Assembly: GCA_021292105.1 (NCBI GenBank)
Contig: CM037870.1
Span: forward strand, 19,995,424 to 20,059,423
DNA length: 64,000 nucleotides
Reading direction: 5' to 3'
Source of the DNA: Anadara kagoshimensis
Taxonomy: Eukaryota; Mollusca; Bivalvia; Arcoida; Arcidae
Each line of letters starts with the position of its first letter. Position 1 is the stretch's first letter. Below, piece after piece: positions 45,557-56,265 of this stretch. The translations under genes were made by a program, and so were the position numbers. The notes below the pieces were generated by a model. That model was not told where the DNA came from and made no database searches. It was given only the letters and a program-made list of their open reading frames with translations.

Positions 45557-46638
45557 TCCCATCGCTAATGCAATATTAAACAGCATCATTATAACAATGC
45601 AAAAAATTGTATGGTAGCGTACTACTTTTTTCGTTAAGGTCATGTAAATAGTATACCCCTATTATAACAATATTCCAATTTTTGACCCATTTGATAGTTT
45701 TTGGAACATTGTAAATCATTTCAAAGTTCCTAAATCAAACTTTTCAGACATTTTCCTGAGAGATTTTGCTGTCTGTATCAATATAGAGAAATATGGGCTT
45801 ATGTTAATGTTAATATAAGAAAGTTCGTTGTTATAGTCAAATCAATGATTAAAATTACTTTTTCGAACAAAAATAATTGAATTTCAACTTTTTTTAATAA
45901 TAACAAATGTAAAATTTTATACACAAAAAGTTTCAACGGCTAAACTAGTTATAGGATGGGCATTAAATTTATAAAGCCAAAATTTGTAGACCTCCTTGGC
46001 TTTCTTTTGCTGGCGTCATCTGCAAATATAGAACTAATTAAAAATAAACTAAAGAATTTTTGTCATAAATACATGTTTCTCATAGTGCAATGTTACAATT
46101 ACAATAAATCCTCAACGATTCCAACAATTTTACATATTTTAGAAATATTTTCAATCGAGATTTTAACGAGACTAGAATATCGGAAAATCTCTTACTTATT
46201 GATACCAGAACCAACGTCCTTAGATGACATTTATGCTGACTTACATTATATTAGTAATATTTTGTATTTATTATATTCTGAGCGTGTACAAAAATTCTTT
46301 AATGAAAAACAAACATTATCTAGACGGTTTTTTTTGTACCCGCATTAAAAAGCTAGTAATTTCCTTTGTTCTCGACTCATGAACATAGCGAGTTGCTGAA
46401 ATCCAACTCCTCTTAATTATAAAAAGATCTCATTCTGAATGATCTAATCTTTATTTTGTTATTTGATGTGGTCAACACGTTTTCTTATTCTTGATAGTCA
46501 GTAGCTTGACATTATTATGTTTTATGAAGTTTTTACCCGTCACAAGATGATATTTTTGAAATATAATCTTTGTTATACCTAATTTATTTCTGAACCGATT
46601 TGGTGAATATCGGTCATACTTTTAAACGTACAATGACA
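45557..46638. other. Non-coding, one weak ORF
   Basis: A 130-codon plus-strand frame at 45956-46348 is rich in I, L, Y, N and K with no recognisable domain. AT-rich DNA yields such frames by chance, so I do not call a gene. Confidence 0.4.
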
Positions 46639-47559
46639 CAGTGTGGGAACAGAAGTTCAATCAAACTGTATAGTCGCCGGTAGCTCTATTTTCTGAAGCA
46701 ACGAAGGAAAACAATTAGGTAAAACCTACGAAGAATTATCCAAAATTATTGTTTTTATGGACCGTTTTGCGATTTTTCATACGGACATGGATCCCACTAA
46801 GTGAGAAATCAAAACTGATTTCCTATCAATTTTTGTAGATTTTTTCCCATAAAGATGCAATGTATTAAAGAGCATATTAGTAACAAAATATTCCCTGTTG
46901 CAATTAGTAAGAAATCAAACAGTAAATTGACTGGACTATATTTGCTTTTCGTTAACATATGGAATTTAAAAAAAATATGCAGTATTAAAAAATCAGCAAC
47001 TAGGTGCAAAAATCACAATAAATAATGAAATAAACATTGAATTATTTTGTTTTAACCTGGACAGAGAAATTATACGCTACTTGTACAGTATGATCCAAGC
47101 TACCTGTACAGTAAACAAACAACTTCCGCGGTGCAAAGAAAAAAAACTTATGTTTGCGATAGCTGTCTACAGGAGCGTGATTACTTCTTAATGAATGTAC
47201 ACCTTTATGCTATACGTTGCCCGAAGGATTGTTTGTTTTAATAGAAAGTACAACATAACGGAGAATTTATGTGTTTTCCGTGAACGGTCGGGGGGTTTTG
47301 TTGCTTTTCTTGTGTTTAAGTATCGTTATTGTCGAATATATGCAGGTATATATGATAGCGATTTCTAGAAATGGTGTACAATTTTTTATTGTCAAATTCC
47401 TCTATAAAAGTTTGTTCAGGGTATTACAGTATATGAATAATGTTACTTAAAAAGTACTCGCCAACCGTTTTAGTCATCTTCACTTTCTGTCGTTTCTCGC
47501 TTCAGAAAACAGAGCTACCGACAACTGTACAGTTTGACTGAACTTCCGTTCCTACACTG
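46639..47559. mobile_element. 921-bp element with 61-bp terminal inverted repeats
   Basis: The left arm 46639-46699 (CAGTGTGGGAACAGAAGTTC ... GGTAGCTCTATTTTCTGAAG) is the reverse complement of 47499-47559 (CTTCAGAAAACAGAGCTACC ... GTTCCTACACTG) with about seven mismatches. Termini begin CAGTG, seen in hAT-type ends. Flanks (AATGACA and AATAAGA) give no clean target duplication. There is no transposase frame inside, so it is non-autonomous. Confidence 0.75.
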
Positions 47560-47785
47560 AATAAGAGTATATCAGACAAACGGACATAGAGAAAAGCGTT
47601 TATTTGGAAAGTTGTTCCCATCATCCTCTTGAAACAGCGGTTCCTGAAGTTGGTTGTGTCTTATCGATCGCTTACGAAATGGAACTAAATTCGATCAAAC
47701 CGCATACACAATTGCCGAATTGTCTCCTAAAAATTCAAACGCAATCATACCGTTCAATGATTCAATTATCTAAATCTAAAACAAT

Positions 47786-48015
47786 TTAAAAACAATAAAA
47801 AATTCTAATTAAGTTCGACTCGTGACATTTCACCAGGGTAACGAGGTCAGGTGGTCAGGAAGGGTAAGCACCTCTTTGCTCACTAGCTAGACACGCAACG
47901 TTAGAAAACAAAATTGAGAATGAGAATTTAAAGTTGAAAAATTCCGACGTCAAATATATCCAGGATAGTTTGGGATACAGAGACCTCAGACCTATCAACA
48001 AAATAATAACGATGA
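47786..48015 (-). repeat. Repeat A copy, diverged
   Basis: CATTTCACCAGGGTAACGAG, GGTGGTCAGGAAGGGTAAGC, GACGTCAAATATATCCAGGA and GGGATACAGAGACCTCAGAC follow the reversed family. Confidence 0.7.
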
Positions 48016-48044
48016 AAGTCTGTAAGTTTGAGTGCAATGATAAT

Positions 48045-48245
48045 CAAAAACAAAAATATGTAACCATGTCCAAATCACAAACTCAAAGCAAAAAAAAAAA
48101 AAACAACTTTGAAAACTGGCAAATGAAGTTAAAAGCGTGAACTTCAACCAGGGATGCGAGACCGGTTGATCCGAAAGGGTAAGAACCTTCATAAGGGTGC
48201 AATATCCCCGCGTCATAAAATTACTTTTACGCAGCCTACTCTGTT
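48045..48245 (-). repeat. Repeat A copy with internal deletion
   Basis: AATCAAAAACAAAAATATGT, CCATGTCCAAATCACAAACT, a 14-A run, CGTGAACTTCAACCAGGGAT and CCGGTTGATCCGAAAGGGTA. The copy then jumps to TGCAATATCCCCGCGTC and TTTTACGCAGCCTAC at the coding start, so the middle is deleted. It follows another copy in the same orientation. Confidence 0.75.
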
Positions 48246-48759
48246 GTATAAAGATCGTGTTTTACGCACGTCGTTGGTTGTATACATGCGTGTAAACTAA
48301 GAATAAAACTAAAACATTTAAACAGCAGGATAACTTTTATATTTTACATTGACAATACAAAAATAGTTACATAATGCCAATGCTTTCAAGATCAGTTACC
48401 TGTCCCCAACCAACCACCTAAGAGCTTTAAGTGAAACTAAATCCAAATTAATCGAGTTTACAAGGGATATAACGCCAAAAGACAATAGAATCTAAAAAGG
48501 GACTCGTATTGAGATCAAATAAATACTATTTGCCGGTCAAGCAAACAAATACACCTTTATGCATGCTGAGCATGTCATGATTGAAAGCTAAATTTGTTCA
48601 TGCGATATATAACTTCAAAACCGAAGTCTGTTGTCCTTGATAATAGAACTTGTAAAAGGCATCTAATACATGTAACTCCCAGAACACCCACTGTTCAGCG
48701 TCATAGTTTGTGTTTTTTTATTTATTATGTTTTGTTCTTTCACACGTTTATTGTGTCGT

Positions 48760-49075
48760 GTTTTCGGTTAGATATAAATATCACAATCTCAGTAGGAAAT
48801 AATTGTGTATTACTGTCATAAATTTATTATTGTGTTAATTTTCTGCTTGTGAAAATTTGAAATTCCTCAATAACTAGGGTATACTCCCTTAAGAAAGTAT
48901 TTCCTTAGCTCAATTTGGTAAAATATTTTTTGGTCCTTTAGGTATTTTTGCAAGATCTTGAAAACTATTTTAGTTTTATAATTTTGGTTCAAGCACTACT
49001 TATGAGGAATTATATTCAGACGACCATCTTGTGCTGTAAAATTGAAACTGGTATAATATGTAACAATATTATTTT
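48760..49075 (+). repeat. Hammerhead-repeat copy, ribozyme core mutated
   Basis: It matches the 304-bp unit of 63150-63610: AATTGTGTATTACTGTCATA, GAAATTCCTCAATAACTAGG, GTATACTCCCTTAAGAAAGT, TTTTTTGGTCCTTTAGGTAT and TTTGGTTCAAGCACTAC. Stem I mostly pairs (AGCACTA with TTGTGCT), but the core boxes read CTTATGA (48999-49005) and AGACG in place of CTGATGA and GAAAC, so activity is not expected. Confidence 0.75.
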
Positions 49076-49984
49076 TTCCTTAAACTTATATCTGGCAAAA
49101 TTTATTTTATGGCACAGCAGATGAAAAGTTTCACCTATCGTGGCACGCGCGACCTTTATCAGTATGCATGCCTGACTATGGGTAATTAGTTTACTACCTC
49201 CTGGCTGTAGTAAAAAAGTGACAAGTAAGAAAAATGGGAATCAACAAAGTAAGTATAACAAAAATATATTACTGTTATTATGGGGAAACCTCCATTTTTC
49301 ACAATTTGAAAAAATGAAATTAGCCAATCACTTTAAGACAATGGCAGGTTCTGGTTATGGCTACACAAGAGAGCACTGACATTGCTTCATCTTATGCTGT
49401 GCTGCTAGGGAAACGTACAAATGACACGCCACTCACAATGAAATGGGTATGGGAATTTAGGTCACGCTGACCACAAGTAAAAATTTTTTTTACCTAGGGC
49501 AATGGAATTAGCACGGGCAATGGTGACCAAAGAAAGTCTTATCAATTGTTAGCTATTGAAAAAAAATTCTAAACTCCATATCATTGTTAATCTACTTTTA
49601 TGTATTTTTATGCATTGTTCTGTAAAACGTATTATTAATTCATAGGTATATAGACTTATACATAATGACTGACAACTATTATTATTATTATCTGCTATTA
49701 TAAATATTAACATATTTTCTGTAAATAAAATTTCTTAAATTAAAAGATGCCATCATTGTTTGCTGTTTACACGACGAATTAATGAAAATGTGATTTGGTT
49801 AGCCTGAGTACTGAAAGCATTTGACCATGTGACGTCATATGAGAAAATGGAGAACGCCAACCAGACAAAAAAATGAAGTCTTATGCAAGTAAATATAGTT
49901 GTTTTAAATATTTAAGAAGAATTGATGATGAAATATATTGTAATATTCCAAAATAGGTACATAACGCGTTATTTGATTTTTATT
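49076..49984. other. Non-coding, nothing recognised
   Basis: A stretch at 49120-49520 is less AT-rich but has no continuous frame or shared repeat. Confidence 0.45.
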
Positions 49985-50299
49985 GAGTTGAGTAATGGTG
50001 TTTAACGTCCCAGTCAAGAATATTTCACTTATATCCAGACGTCGCCAGCTATAGGCGAAGGTGTAGAAATTTTTCCTGTGCGTTGCGCTGATGGCATTAT
50101 ATAGCAGGGTTCTTTATCGTGCCAGCCCACCGTGACACGGGACCTCGTTTATTTTAAGTTCCCATCCGAAAGAATCGTGACTTTCATTTCGTAATGCCGA
50201 GTGCTTGGCGAAATAACAATCACTACCCACTTTTAAGTCTTGAACCTACGACCTCCCACTTACGAAGCGAGCACTCTACCGACTGAGCTACCGCAGTGG
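49985..50299 (-). repeat. tRNA-derived SINE, full length
   Basis: The best complete minus-strand copy. It runs from the tail GAGTTGAGTAATGGTGTTTA through CCAGTCAAGAATATTTCACT, GACGTCGCCAGCTATAGGCG, GTTGCGCTGATGGCATTATA, CCACCGTGACACGGGACCTC and CCGAGTGCTTGGCG to the head, which ends GACTGAGCTACCGCAGTGG (reversed A box). The B box region (AAGTCTTGAACCTACGACCT) has a small deletion. Confidence 0.9.
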
Positions 50300-50415
50300 T
50301 TGATTTTTATTGACTTCATCCGTTAAAATCGTGATTCATGGCCCAACGAGGATATTGCATGAATGTATGTTACAATCCATCGCACAAACATTGTAAATGT
50401 AAATGTTAAATTTAA

Positions 50416-50600
50416 ATAAAAAACAAACATACTTTTCCATGTACGAATCAAAATCCAGAAGCAAAGTAAAAAGTTTGGAACCTACAGGTTAGACACGTGA
50501 CATTGGGTGCTTCAGAAGTGCAAGCACCCGCCACGTATGCAATCAAAACCGCGCGAATTGAAAGGAACATGGAACCACTGGACGCCAGACACATAAAACA
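50416..50600 (-). repeat. Repeat A copy with internal deletion
   Basis: AAAAAACAAACATACTTTTC, AAAATCCAGAAGCAAAGTAA, ACCTACAGGTTAGACACGTG, then TTGGGTGCTTCAGAAGTGCA and CACCCGCCACGTATGCAATC. The GTGGAAG and CTAGCTA segments are missing. Confidence 0.8.
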
Positions 50601-51716
50601 ATATATTGCGAAAAGGTAAATAACAAATACATTAGTAATCATAAAAGACTATAAATTGATTTTCATCTGAAAAATAATGTACTATATATACCAGGGTTTT
50701 AAAGTCATATGAACTCTTATTGGTATTTTGATATTTGACCAATCAATTACGGTATAAAAGTCCTATTTGACCTATCAATTACGGCATGCAGTCTTGATGA
50801 GACCATATCCAGGGATTCAATGTCCTACTGCCCTAGAGTAAGGTATTAAATATAAAAACCCAGGAATAATATTTGAAATAAATCCCCACAGCCTCGTGTC
50901 ATATCAGAAATTTAATGATGATGATAATAAAATTATCCCTAGGTTAAATCCGTATTTATATCACCCGTGATTATGAACAAGGTCTAACTAATCGATAGTT
51001 TTCTTTTTTTGTACGTATGTACTGCACACTACCATGTTCATTTTATCTGGGGACGATATCAGAGCAATTACTGAAAAACTATCAAATTAAGATTTGGCAA
51101 GAAGTTCTGAGGAATTCATTCCAAACGTTACTTCATCTTTTCGTAATTTTATGTAGGAGCATAAATTTCCCGAAATATCATCTCGTTTGGGTTTGTATAA
51201 AATAACTAGATGGGTAAATAAAAATCAAATCTCAATTGAATCCTATCCTAAAAATAAAGGCAAATAATCATTTCTGTTATAAAAATATGTTATTTTCGTA
51301 TTGACTTTTTGACCGATTTAATAATTTTACGCACAAGAAATTTATAGTTACGCAAATTAAATGTAATAATTGTCCCCGTGCCTTGCGACATAATTCGGAT
51401 TTTAATAAAAATGTGTAGTGTGGCTATAAATTAATTTCTTAGTAAGGCAACATTTGTAAAATCAAAGATAGGAAAAGACTGGAAATATATTATTTGCGGC
51501 AAACTTTTAAGTCACTGAAAAGACATGTCAAGATGTTGAAACACCAATTTAAAAATATCCAAATCATTTTAGCAAATTTAAATGAAAAGATTTTAACTGA
51601 CAAATGTATTACTACTTAACACTGCTTTAGTATTTTTACATTTTTTCGTAATAAAAATTCAAATTAATTAAAACATATTTAGTATTATTAATAAAACTTG
51701 ATCATAATCTGGATAT

Positions 51717-51910
51717 GATTGACGTCCAACTGTTCCATGTTCCTTTTATTCTAAATTTTCATTACACATGTGGCGGATGTACGTAGCTAGCTATACAGGC
51801 GATCTTTCCGGATCCCCAGGCCTCACTTCCCTAGTATAAGTTTACGTGTTTTACGAATTTTACTAGTTTTCAATGGTGTTGTAATGGGAAGGACTTAGAT
51901 TCTGTTTTTG
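51717..51910 (+). repeat. Repeat A copy
   Basis: GACGTCCAACTGTTCCATGT, CACATGTGGCGGATGTACG, CCCAGGCCTCACTTCCCTAG and TTTACGTGTTTTACG match, with a small TAGC duplication. Confidence 0.7.
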
Positions 51911-51939
51911 GGGATCCAACTTCATACATGTAGACTAAA

Positions 51940-52100
51940 TAAAAAAACTCATACCGGTTCATGTTCAAACCACAATCCCAAAAATCAAATAAAAACTAGA
52001 ACTGTCTCTTGTAGTCTATTGAATAAAAAACCCATATCGGTCCATGTTTAAATCACAATCCCAAAAATCAAATAAAAACTAGAACCGTCTCTTGAGAGCC
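51940..52100 (-). repeat. Tandem dimer of a Repeat A 3' tip
   Basis: The tip ATAAAAAACTCATACCGGTT-like, CAAACCACAATCCCAAAAAT, CAAATAAAAACTAGAACTGT occurs at 51940 and again at 52021 with few differences, so the tip was duplicated in tandem with its TCTCTTG flank. Confidence 0.65.
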
Positions 52101-52350
52101 AAATACCTCCCGCCCCCAACATTCAATGTTTTCCCCGATCTTGACCTTTAAGTTATGACCTTGATTCAATTTCATGACACACATTTGGACCATGAAGATT
52201 ATCCATGTGAAGTTTTATGACAAACGTCCAAAGCAACTATGAGATATGTCCCGGACAATATTTTACAACTTTTTACTCGGACGGTCATTAATTTTGGTGA
52301 TTCCTATAAAGCTCCCTTCAAACTATGCGGGAGTGGGGCAACAAAAATGA
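52101..52350 (+). repeat. Dispersed non-coding repeat, family uncertain
   Basis: CTTGATTCAATTTCATGACA, GTGAAGTTTTATGACAAACG and GTCCCGGACAATATTTTACA, followed by ACTCGGACGGTCA, read like the body and GGACGG tail of the hairpin-ended repeat at 38480-38705, though the hairpin is reduced to GCGGGAGTGGGGC. Low confidence. Confidence 0.3.
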
Positions 52351-52691
52351 CTTGTTTTTTGCATTTGGTCTATAAAATTTTACATGGTCATGAATGACAT
52401 GTTTATTTAATTTTTAAACTTTAGTAATAAATTGTACACATACTATTTAGACCGAAAGACTATAAATTAGATGCCCATTTATGATATCTATCACCATCCA
52501 TAATTTTTTTATTGGGACTTTCCAGCAGCCGCATGCATTTTTATAGTATGTTGCAAAATCGCAGAGTTTATTATTTTCCATTGCAATAGGCTTTATAAGC
52601 TTGTCAAATTAATGCAAACTTCAAATAAAATTGAACAGTTGTATACGAAAGCTTGTTAGTGCCATTTTGTAAAAAAGAAAAAAAAATATTA

Positions 52692-53363
52692 AGTCGTTTA
52701 AACAAGATACTAAGTCGTTTAAACAAGATACTAAGTCGTTTAAACGAGATACTAACTCGTTTGAACAAGATAATAACTCGTTTAAACGAGATGATTAAGT
52801 CGTTTAAACGAGATACTAACTCGTTTAAACAAGATACTAACTCGTTTAAACAAGATAATTAAGTCGTTTAAACGAGATACTAAGTCGTTTAAACAAGATA
52901 ATTAAGTCGTTTAAACGAGATACTAAGTCGTTTAAACGAGATAATTAAGTCGTTTAAACGAGATACTAACTCGTTTAAACAAGATACTAACTTGTTTAAA
53001 CGAGATACTAAGTCGTTTAAACGAGATAATTAAGTCGTTTAAACGAGATACTAACTCGTTTAAACAAGATACTAACTTGTTTAAACGAGATACTAAGTCG
53101 TTTAAACGAGATAATTAAGTCGTTTAAACGAGATACTAACTCGTTTAAACAAGATACTAAGTCGTTTAAACGAGATAATTAAGTCGTTTAAACAAGATAC
53201 TAAGTCGTTTAAACGAGATAATTAAGTCGTTTAAACGAGATACTAAGTCGTTTAAACGAGATAATTAAGTCGTTTAAACAAGATACTAAGTCGTTTAAAC
53301 GAGATAATTAAGTCGTTTAAACGAGATACTAACTCGTTTACACAAGATACTAACTCGTTTAAA
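52692..53363 (+). repeat. Left subrepeat array, 32 units of 21-22 bp
   Basis: Units centre on TCGTTTAAACGA or TCGTTTAAACAA, joined by AGATACTAA (21-bp period) or AGATAATTAA (22-bp period). The self-complementary GTTTAAAC core is present in nearly every unit; units 4, 31 and 32 deviate. The 69-codon frame over the start of the array is simply a translation of the repeat. Confidence 0.95.
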
Positions 53364-53383
53364 AGGAAGGAGACCTAAAAAAA

Positions 53384-53518
53384 ACAGGTGACCCGTGTCA
53401 CGGCAGGCGGGGCATGTCATTAAACACATTCTCTGTGCATTGTCTTGAGCACCCTGCAATGGTAAACAGATGATCAATAGCTGGTGACGTCGCAATATAA
53501 GTGAAATATTCTTGACCT
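53384..53518 (+). repeat. SINE 3' fragment inside the foldback element
   Basis: CAGGTGACCCGTGTCACGGC, GTGCATTGTCTTGAGCACCC and AATAGCTGGTGACGTCGCAA, then TATAAGTGAAATATTCTTGA, follow the 1985-type SINE body and tail without the head. Confidence 0.7.
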
Positions 53519-53568
53519 AATTTTCCTTTGTATTGATATCATTATGTATGCAGTGTGGGGTTTAGGTA

Positions 53569-54813
53569 TACGAGGGGGTACGAACATACGAGGGGAAGGA
53601 ACAGCGTATTCAGCCAAGTGTAACATACACCATTCCACCATTTTAAACATATCAAGTTTATTTGTCTCAATATATTTGTGTAATTCTCAAAAGCATTCAA
53701 AGTTGGTGACCATCAATCAATGATGGAAAATCAAAATGTTGAGTTTAGGGCAGTAATAAAGTTCCTCACAATATAGGGATCAAATGCCAAAGAAATTCAC
53801 CGGCGAATGGCGTACGGTGACAGTGGTCCTGCCTATTCCAAAGTAACAAAATAGTCAGCTGAATTTACACTGAAAGATGACCCACGGTCAGGTCGGCCAG
53901 CTGATGTCATCACAAAGGAAATTGTCACGTCTGTGGAGACCCTCATCACGAATGATCGTCAAATTAGGATTGATGACATAGCTACATGTAGGGAGTGTGA
54001 CATTTCACATGGAAGTGTATACACAGTTATCCACGAGCATTTTGGGATGTCAAAGTATCCGCAAGATGGGTTCCAAGAATTAATGTGAAGGATCGCTTCA
54101 AAAGATTCCAGTCAAGTCGGGAGCTTCTTGGCTTTTATAATAATAACCCGGAGAGCTTCCATTTACGTTTAGTAACTGGTGATGAAACATGGATTCATCA
54201 TTGGGACACAGAAACCCAAAAAAGAGTCCATGCAATGGAAGCACCCTGGCTCAATCCCACCAAAGAAATTCAAAACCAAACCATCACCAGTCATGGCCAC
54301 TGTGTTTTGGGATTCTTAGGGTGTTCTATAAATCAATTATAAACCTGCTGGAATCTCTACCACTGGGGCTTACTATGCTGATCTAATGAATCAGCTGAAA
54401 GCTGCTATTAAATTGAAAAGGAGGGAAAAGTTGAGCCGAGGGGTATTGCTTCTTCACAACAATGATCCTGTGCACAAGTCAAGGATTGCACAAGCAGAGA
54501 TTCGTGAATGTAAGTTCGAACAACTTAATAACCCACCTACAGTCCCGATTTGGCACCCAGTGATTATTTCCTATTTAGAAATTTGAAATCTCATTTACGG
54601 GGAATCAGATTTGCTGATGATGATGTACTTAAGGCTCTCACAGAGGCATAGTTTCAGGACCAAACCGAAGACTTCTATTTTAAAGGTATAGACAGTCTGA
54701 AAGAAAAGTGGGCTAAGTGCATTGGGGACTGTATTTAAAAAATAATAATAAAATGTATGGTTTGCTGCAACAATATATACCCCGTTCTATGAACTTTTTT
54801 ACCTCCTCTCGTA
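53569..54813 (+). mobile_element. Dead mariner element inside the foldback element
   Basis: The ends TACGAGGGGGTACGAACATA and (reversed from the right) TACGAGAGGAGGTAAAAAAG form degraded terminal inverted repeats. TA precedes the left end (53567-53568). The right flank reads TC, a decayed TA. The element carries the broken transposase at 53723-54738. Confidence 0.75.
53723..54738 (+). pseudogene. mariner transposase, inactivated
   Basis: A DD34D-type mariner transposase broken by stops and frameshifts. In order: MENQNVEFRAVIKFL start; NAKEIHRRMAYGDSGPAYSK helix-turn-helix region; DDPRSGRPADV linker; first catalytic region VTGDETWIHHWDTETQ (about 54172); YKPAGIST and GAYYADLMNQLKAAI; GVLLLHNNDPVH, where the family has HDNAPVH, so the second catalytic Asp is Asn; then, in a shifted frame, YSPDLAPSDYFLFRNLKSHL with the third Asp. 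The end is LKEKWAKCIGDC. At least four frame changes or stops show it cannot be functional. Length matches the family at about 340 residues. Confidence 0.9.
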
Positions 54814-54815
54814 TC

Positions 54816-54883
54816 CGTACGTATTTGTCACACGTGTGTGAAGAATTCGTACAAATCTTTCACACGTGTGACGTATTCGTACG
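54816..54883. repeat. Hairpin-forming inverted repeat
   Basis: CGTACGTATTTGTCACACGTGTG-like arm (54816-54838) faces CACACGTGTGACGTATTCGT (54861-54883) around a loop of about 22 bp, with three mismatches in 23. It starts three bases after the mariner terminal repeat. Confidence 0.8.
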
Positions 54884-55149
54884 TGCGACATCTGCGGTTC
54901 AAAAACGCTCGAAACAATTTCAAACTTCTGAAGTTTAATTCTATTAAGGATTGAAATTGAAGTACATTTTTGAATGTGGAAAAATTGGAGTGCATTTTTC
55001 AATTTGGGAAAGGGCGGATACTTTTTATTGAGATCTTACATTTTTCCTAATACTTTACACTTTGTTAAATTATCATTATTTTTAATAATGTAAACTTATG
55101 ACAAGTTTACAAAAATTCATCATTTTAACACAATCACTGTCACTTCATT

Positions 55150-55375
55150 GACCGCCTCGGTGGCTTCGTATTGGAGCGTCTGACTCGAGAGCCGAAGGTT
55201 GTGAGAGTTTTAATCCCTTTCGGTTCATGTACAATGTATAAGACCGAATCTTTAAGATACGGTTTTCTTCACGAGATAGAGAATCGACTATATGGGGTTC
55301 AACCAGTATAACGATAATGGGGAGAGGCATGCTTGTCTGCGGCATACTGACTCAGTGAGCTAGCACTTTAAAGTT
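55150..55375 (+). repeat. tRNA-derived SINE of a second family
   Basis: GACCGCCTCGGTGGCTTCGT gives an A box, CGTCTGACTCGAGAGCCGAA an anticodon-arm-like segment, and GAGAGTTTTAATCCC a decayed B box. The body contains AAGATACGGTTTTCTTCACG, GATAGAGAATCGACTATATG, CAACCAGTATAACGATAATG and GAGAGGCATGCTTGTCTGCG, and ends near CAGTGAGCTAGCAC. No other copy is seen in the window. Confidence 0.6.
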
Positions 55376-55384
55376 GTCATGAGT

Positions 55385-55510
55385 GTACATTTGTGACCAA
55401 CATTTACTACATTTGTGACCAAATACTACATTTGTGGTTCGTTACTACATAATATGTGACACTATTTTGTTCCATTTGTGACAGTTACTACATTTGTTGC
55501 AGTTCCTCAA
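55385..55510 (+). repeat. Degenerate ACATTTGTGACC/TTACTACA tandem repeat
   Basis: ACATTTGTGACCAA, TTACTACATTTGTGACCAAA, TACTACATTTGTGGTTCGTT, CCATTTGTGACAGTTACTAC and ATTTGTTGCAGTT make about five imperfect units of 18-25 bp. Confidence 0.8.
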
Positions 55511-55735
55511 AATAGAGGTCCCACAGTGCGCGCTAGTACAAGACAGGCTGCAATAAACACTCGTATACCTCAAGGTTATACGAACCTGCTCTTATATCAT
55601 TGATCTTTGGAGATGATTAAACTTGATTTCTTTTTCGGAGAGCAACAAGATAAGATATCTAAGACGATGTTAAGCAACACGCATGCGAACACAATATGGA
55701 CCCTTTAGTGACAAAATGGCTAAAAGTAACAGTCT

Positions 55736-55942
55736 GCACTCGTCGGCAAATATCCTTTCGCACTCGGCATTTAGAAATGAGTCACGGGGTCCTTCGGAAG
55801 AGACTTTAAAAAACCGATGTCTGGTATCACAGGCGTGTCACGTAAAGAACCCTGCCTGCATATTGCTCTGAACGCACTGCAAAGGTCAAAACTGCTACTT
55901 ATAGCTGATGACGTCTAGATATAAGTGAAATATTATTGACTC
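55736..55942 (+). repeat. SINE body and tail, 1985-type subfamily
   Basis: TTTCGCACTCGGCATTTAGA, GTCACGGGGTCCTTCGGAAG, AGACTTTAAAAAACCGATGT, GTAAAGAACCCTGCCTGCAT and GCTGATGACGTCTAGATATA, then AGTGAAATATTATTGACTCA. It is followed by a short (ATCA)n stretch that may be the retroposon tail. Confidence 0.75.
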
Positions 55943-56265
55943 ATTCAATCAATCAATCAATCAATCGTGAACAAATAAAAACCGCATGTTGTTTGTTAAT
56001 AAAGTCATGTTGCACTATGACTAGTTCAGCTAAGGAACAGTTGAGAAATTTCGTGAATAATTTTATTTGGTAATGTCAAGAAGACTATTTGTCTGGAGCC
56101 CCACTTTTTGGACTTCATTTGGCGTCGAAATTGTCAACGTCTACTGAAGTCCGGACTTCGTTAGGAATTGCTACATGCCCGTTCTTTTTCCTTGACCGTG
56201 TATGTATGGAATGTACGGAATGTATGGTGGCTAATGAAATTATCTCGTTATAAAATCATAATGTA

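Noticed and set aside
45956..46348. 130-codon plus-strand ORF
   Set aside because: I/L/Y/N/K-rich composition expected from AT-rich DNA, no recognisable domain and no support from context.
52653..52862. 69-codon ORF with repeated SRLNKIL / SFKQDTN motifs
   Set aside because: It is a direct translation of the 21-22 bp foldback subrepeat; the register changes whenever the linker length changes.
52692..53363. CRISPR-like regular repeat array
   Set aside because: Spacers are not unique (only two linker types), the repeats are palindromic transposon subrepeats, and the DNA is animal nuclear DNA.
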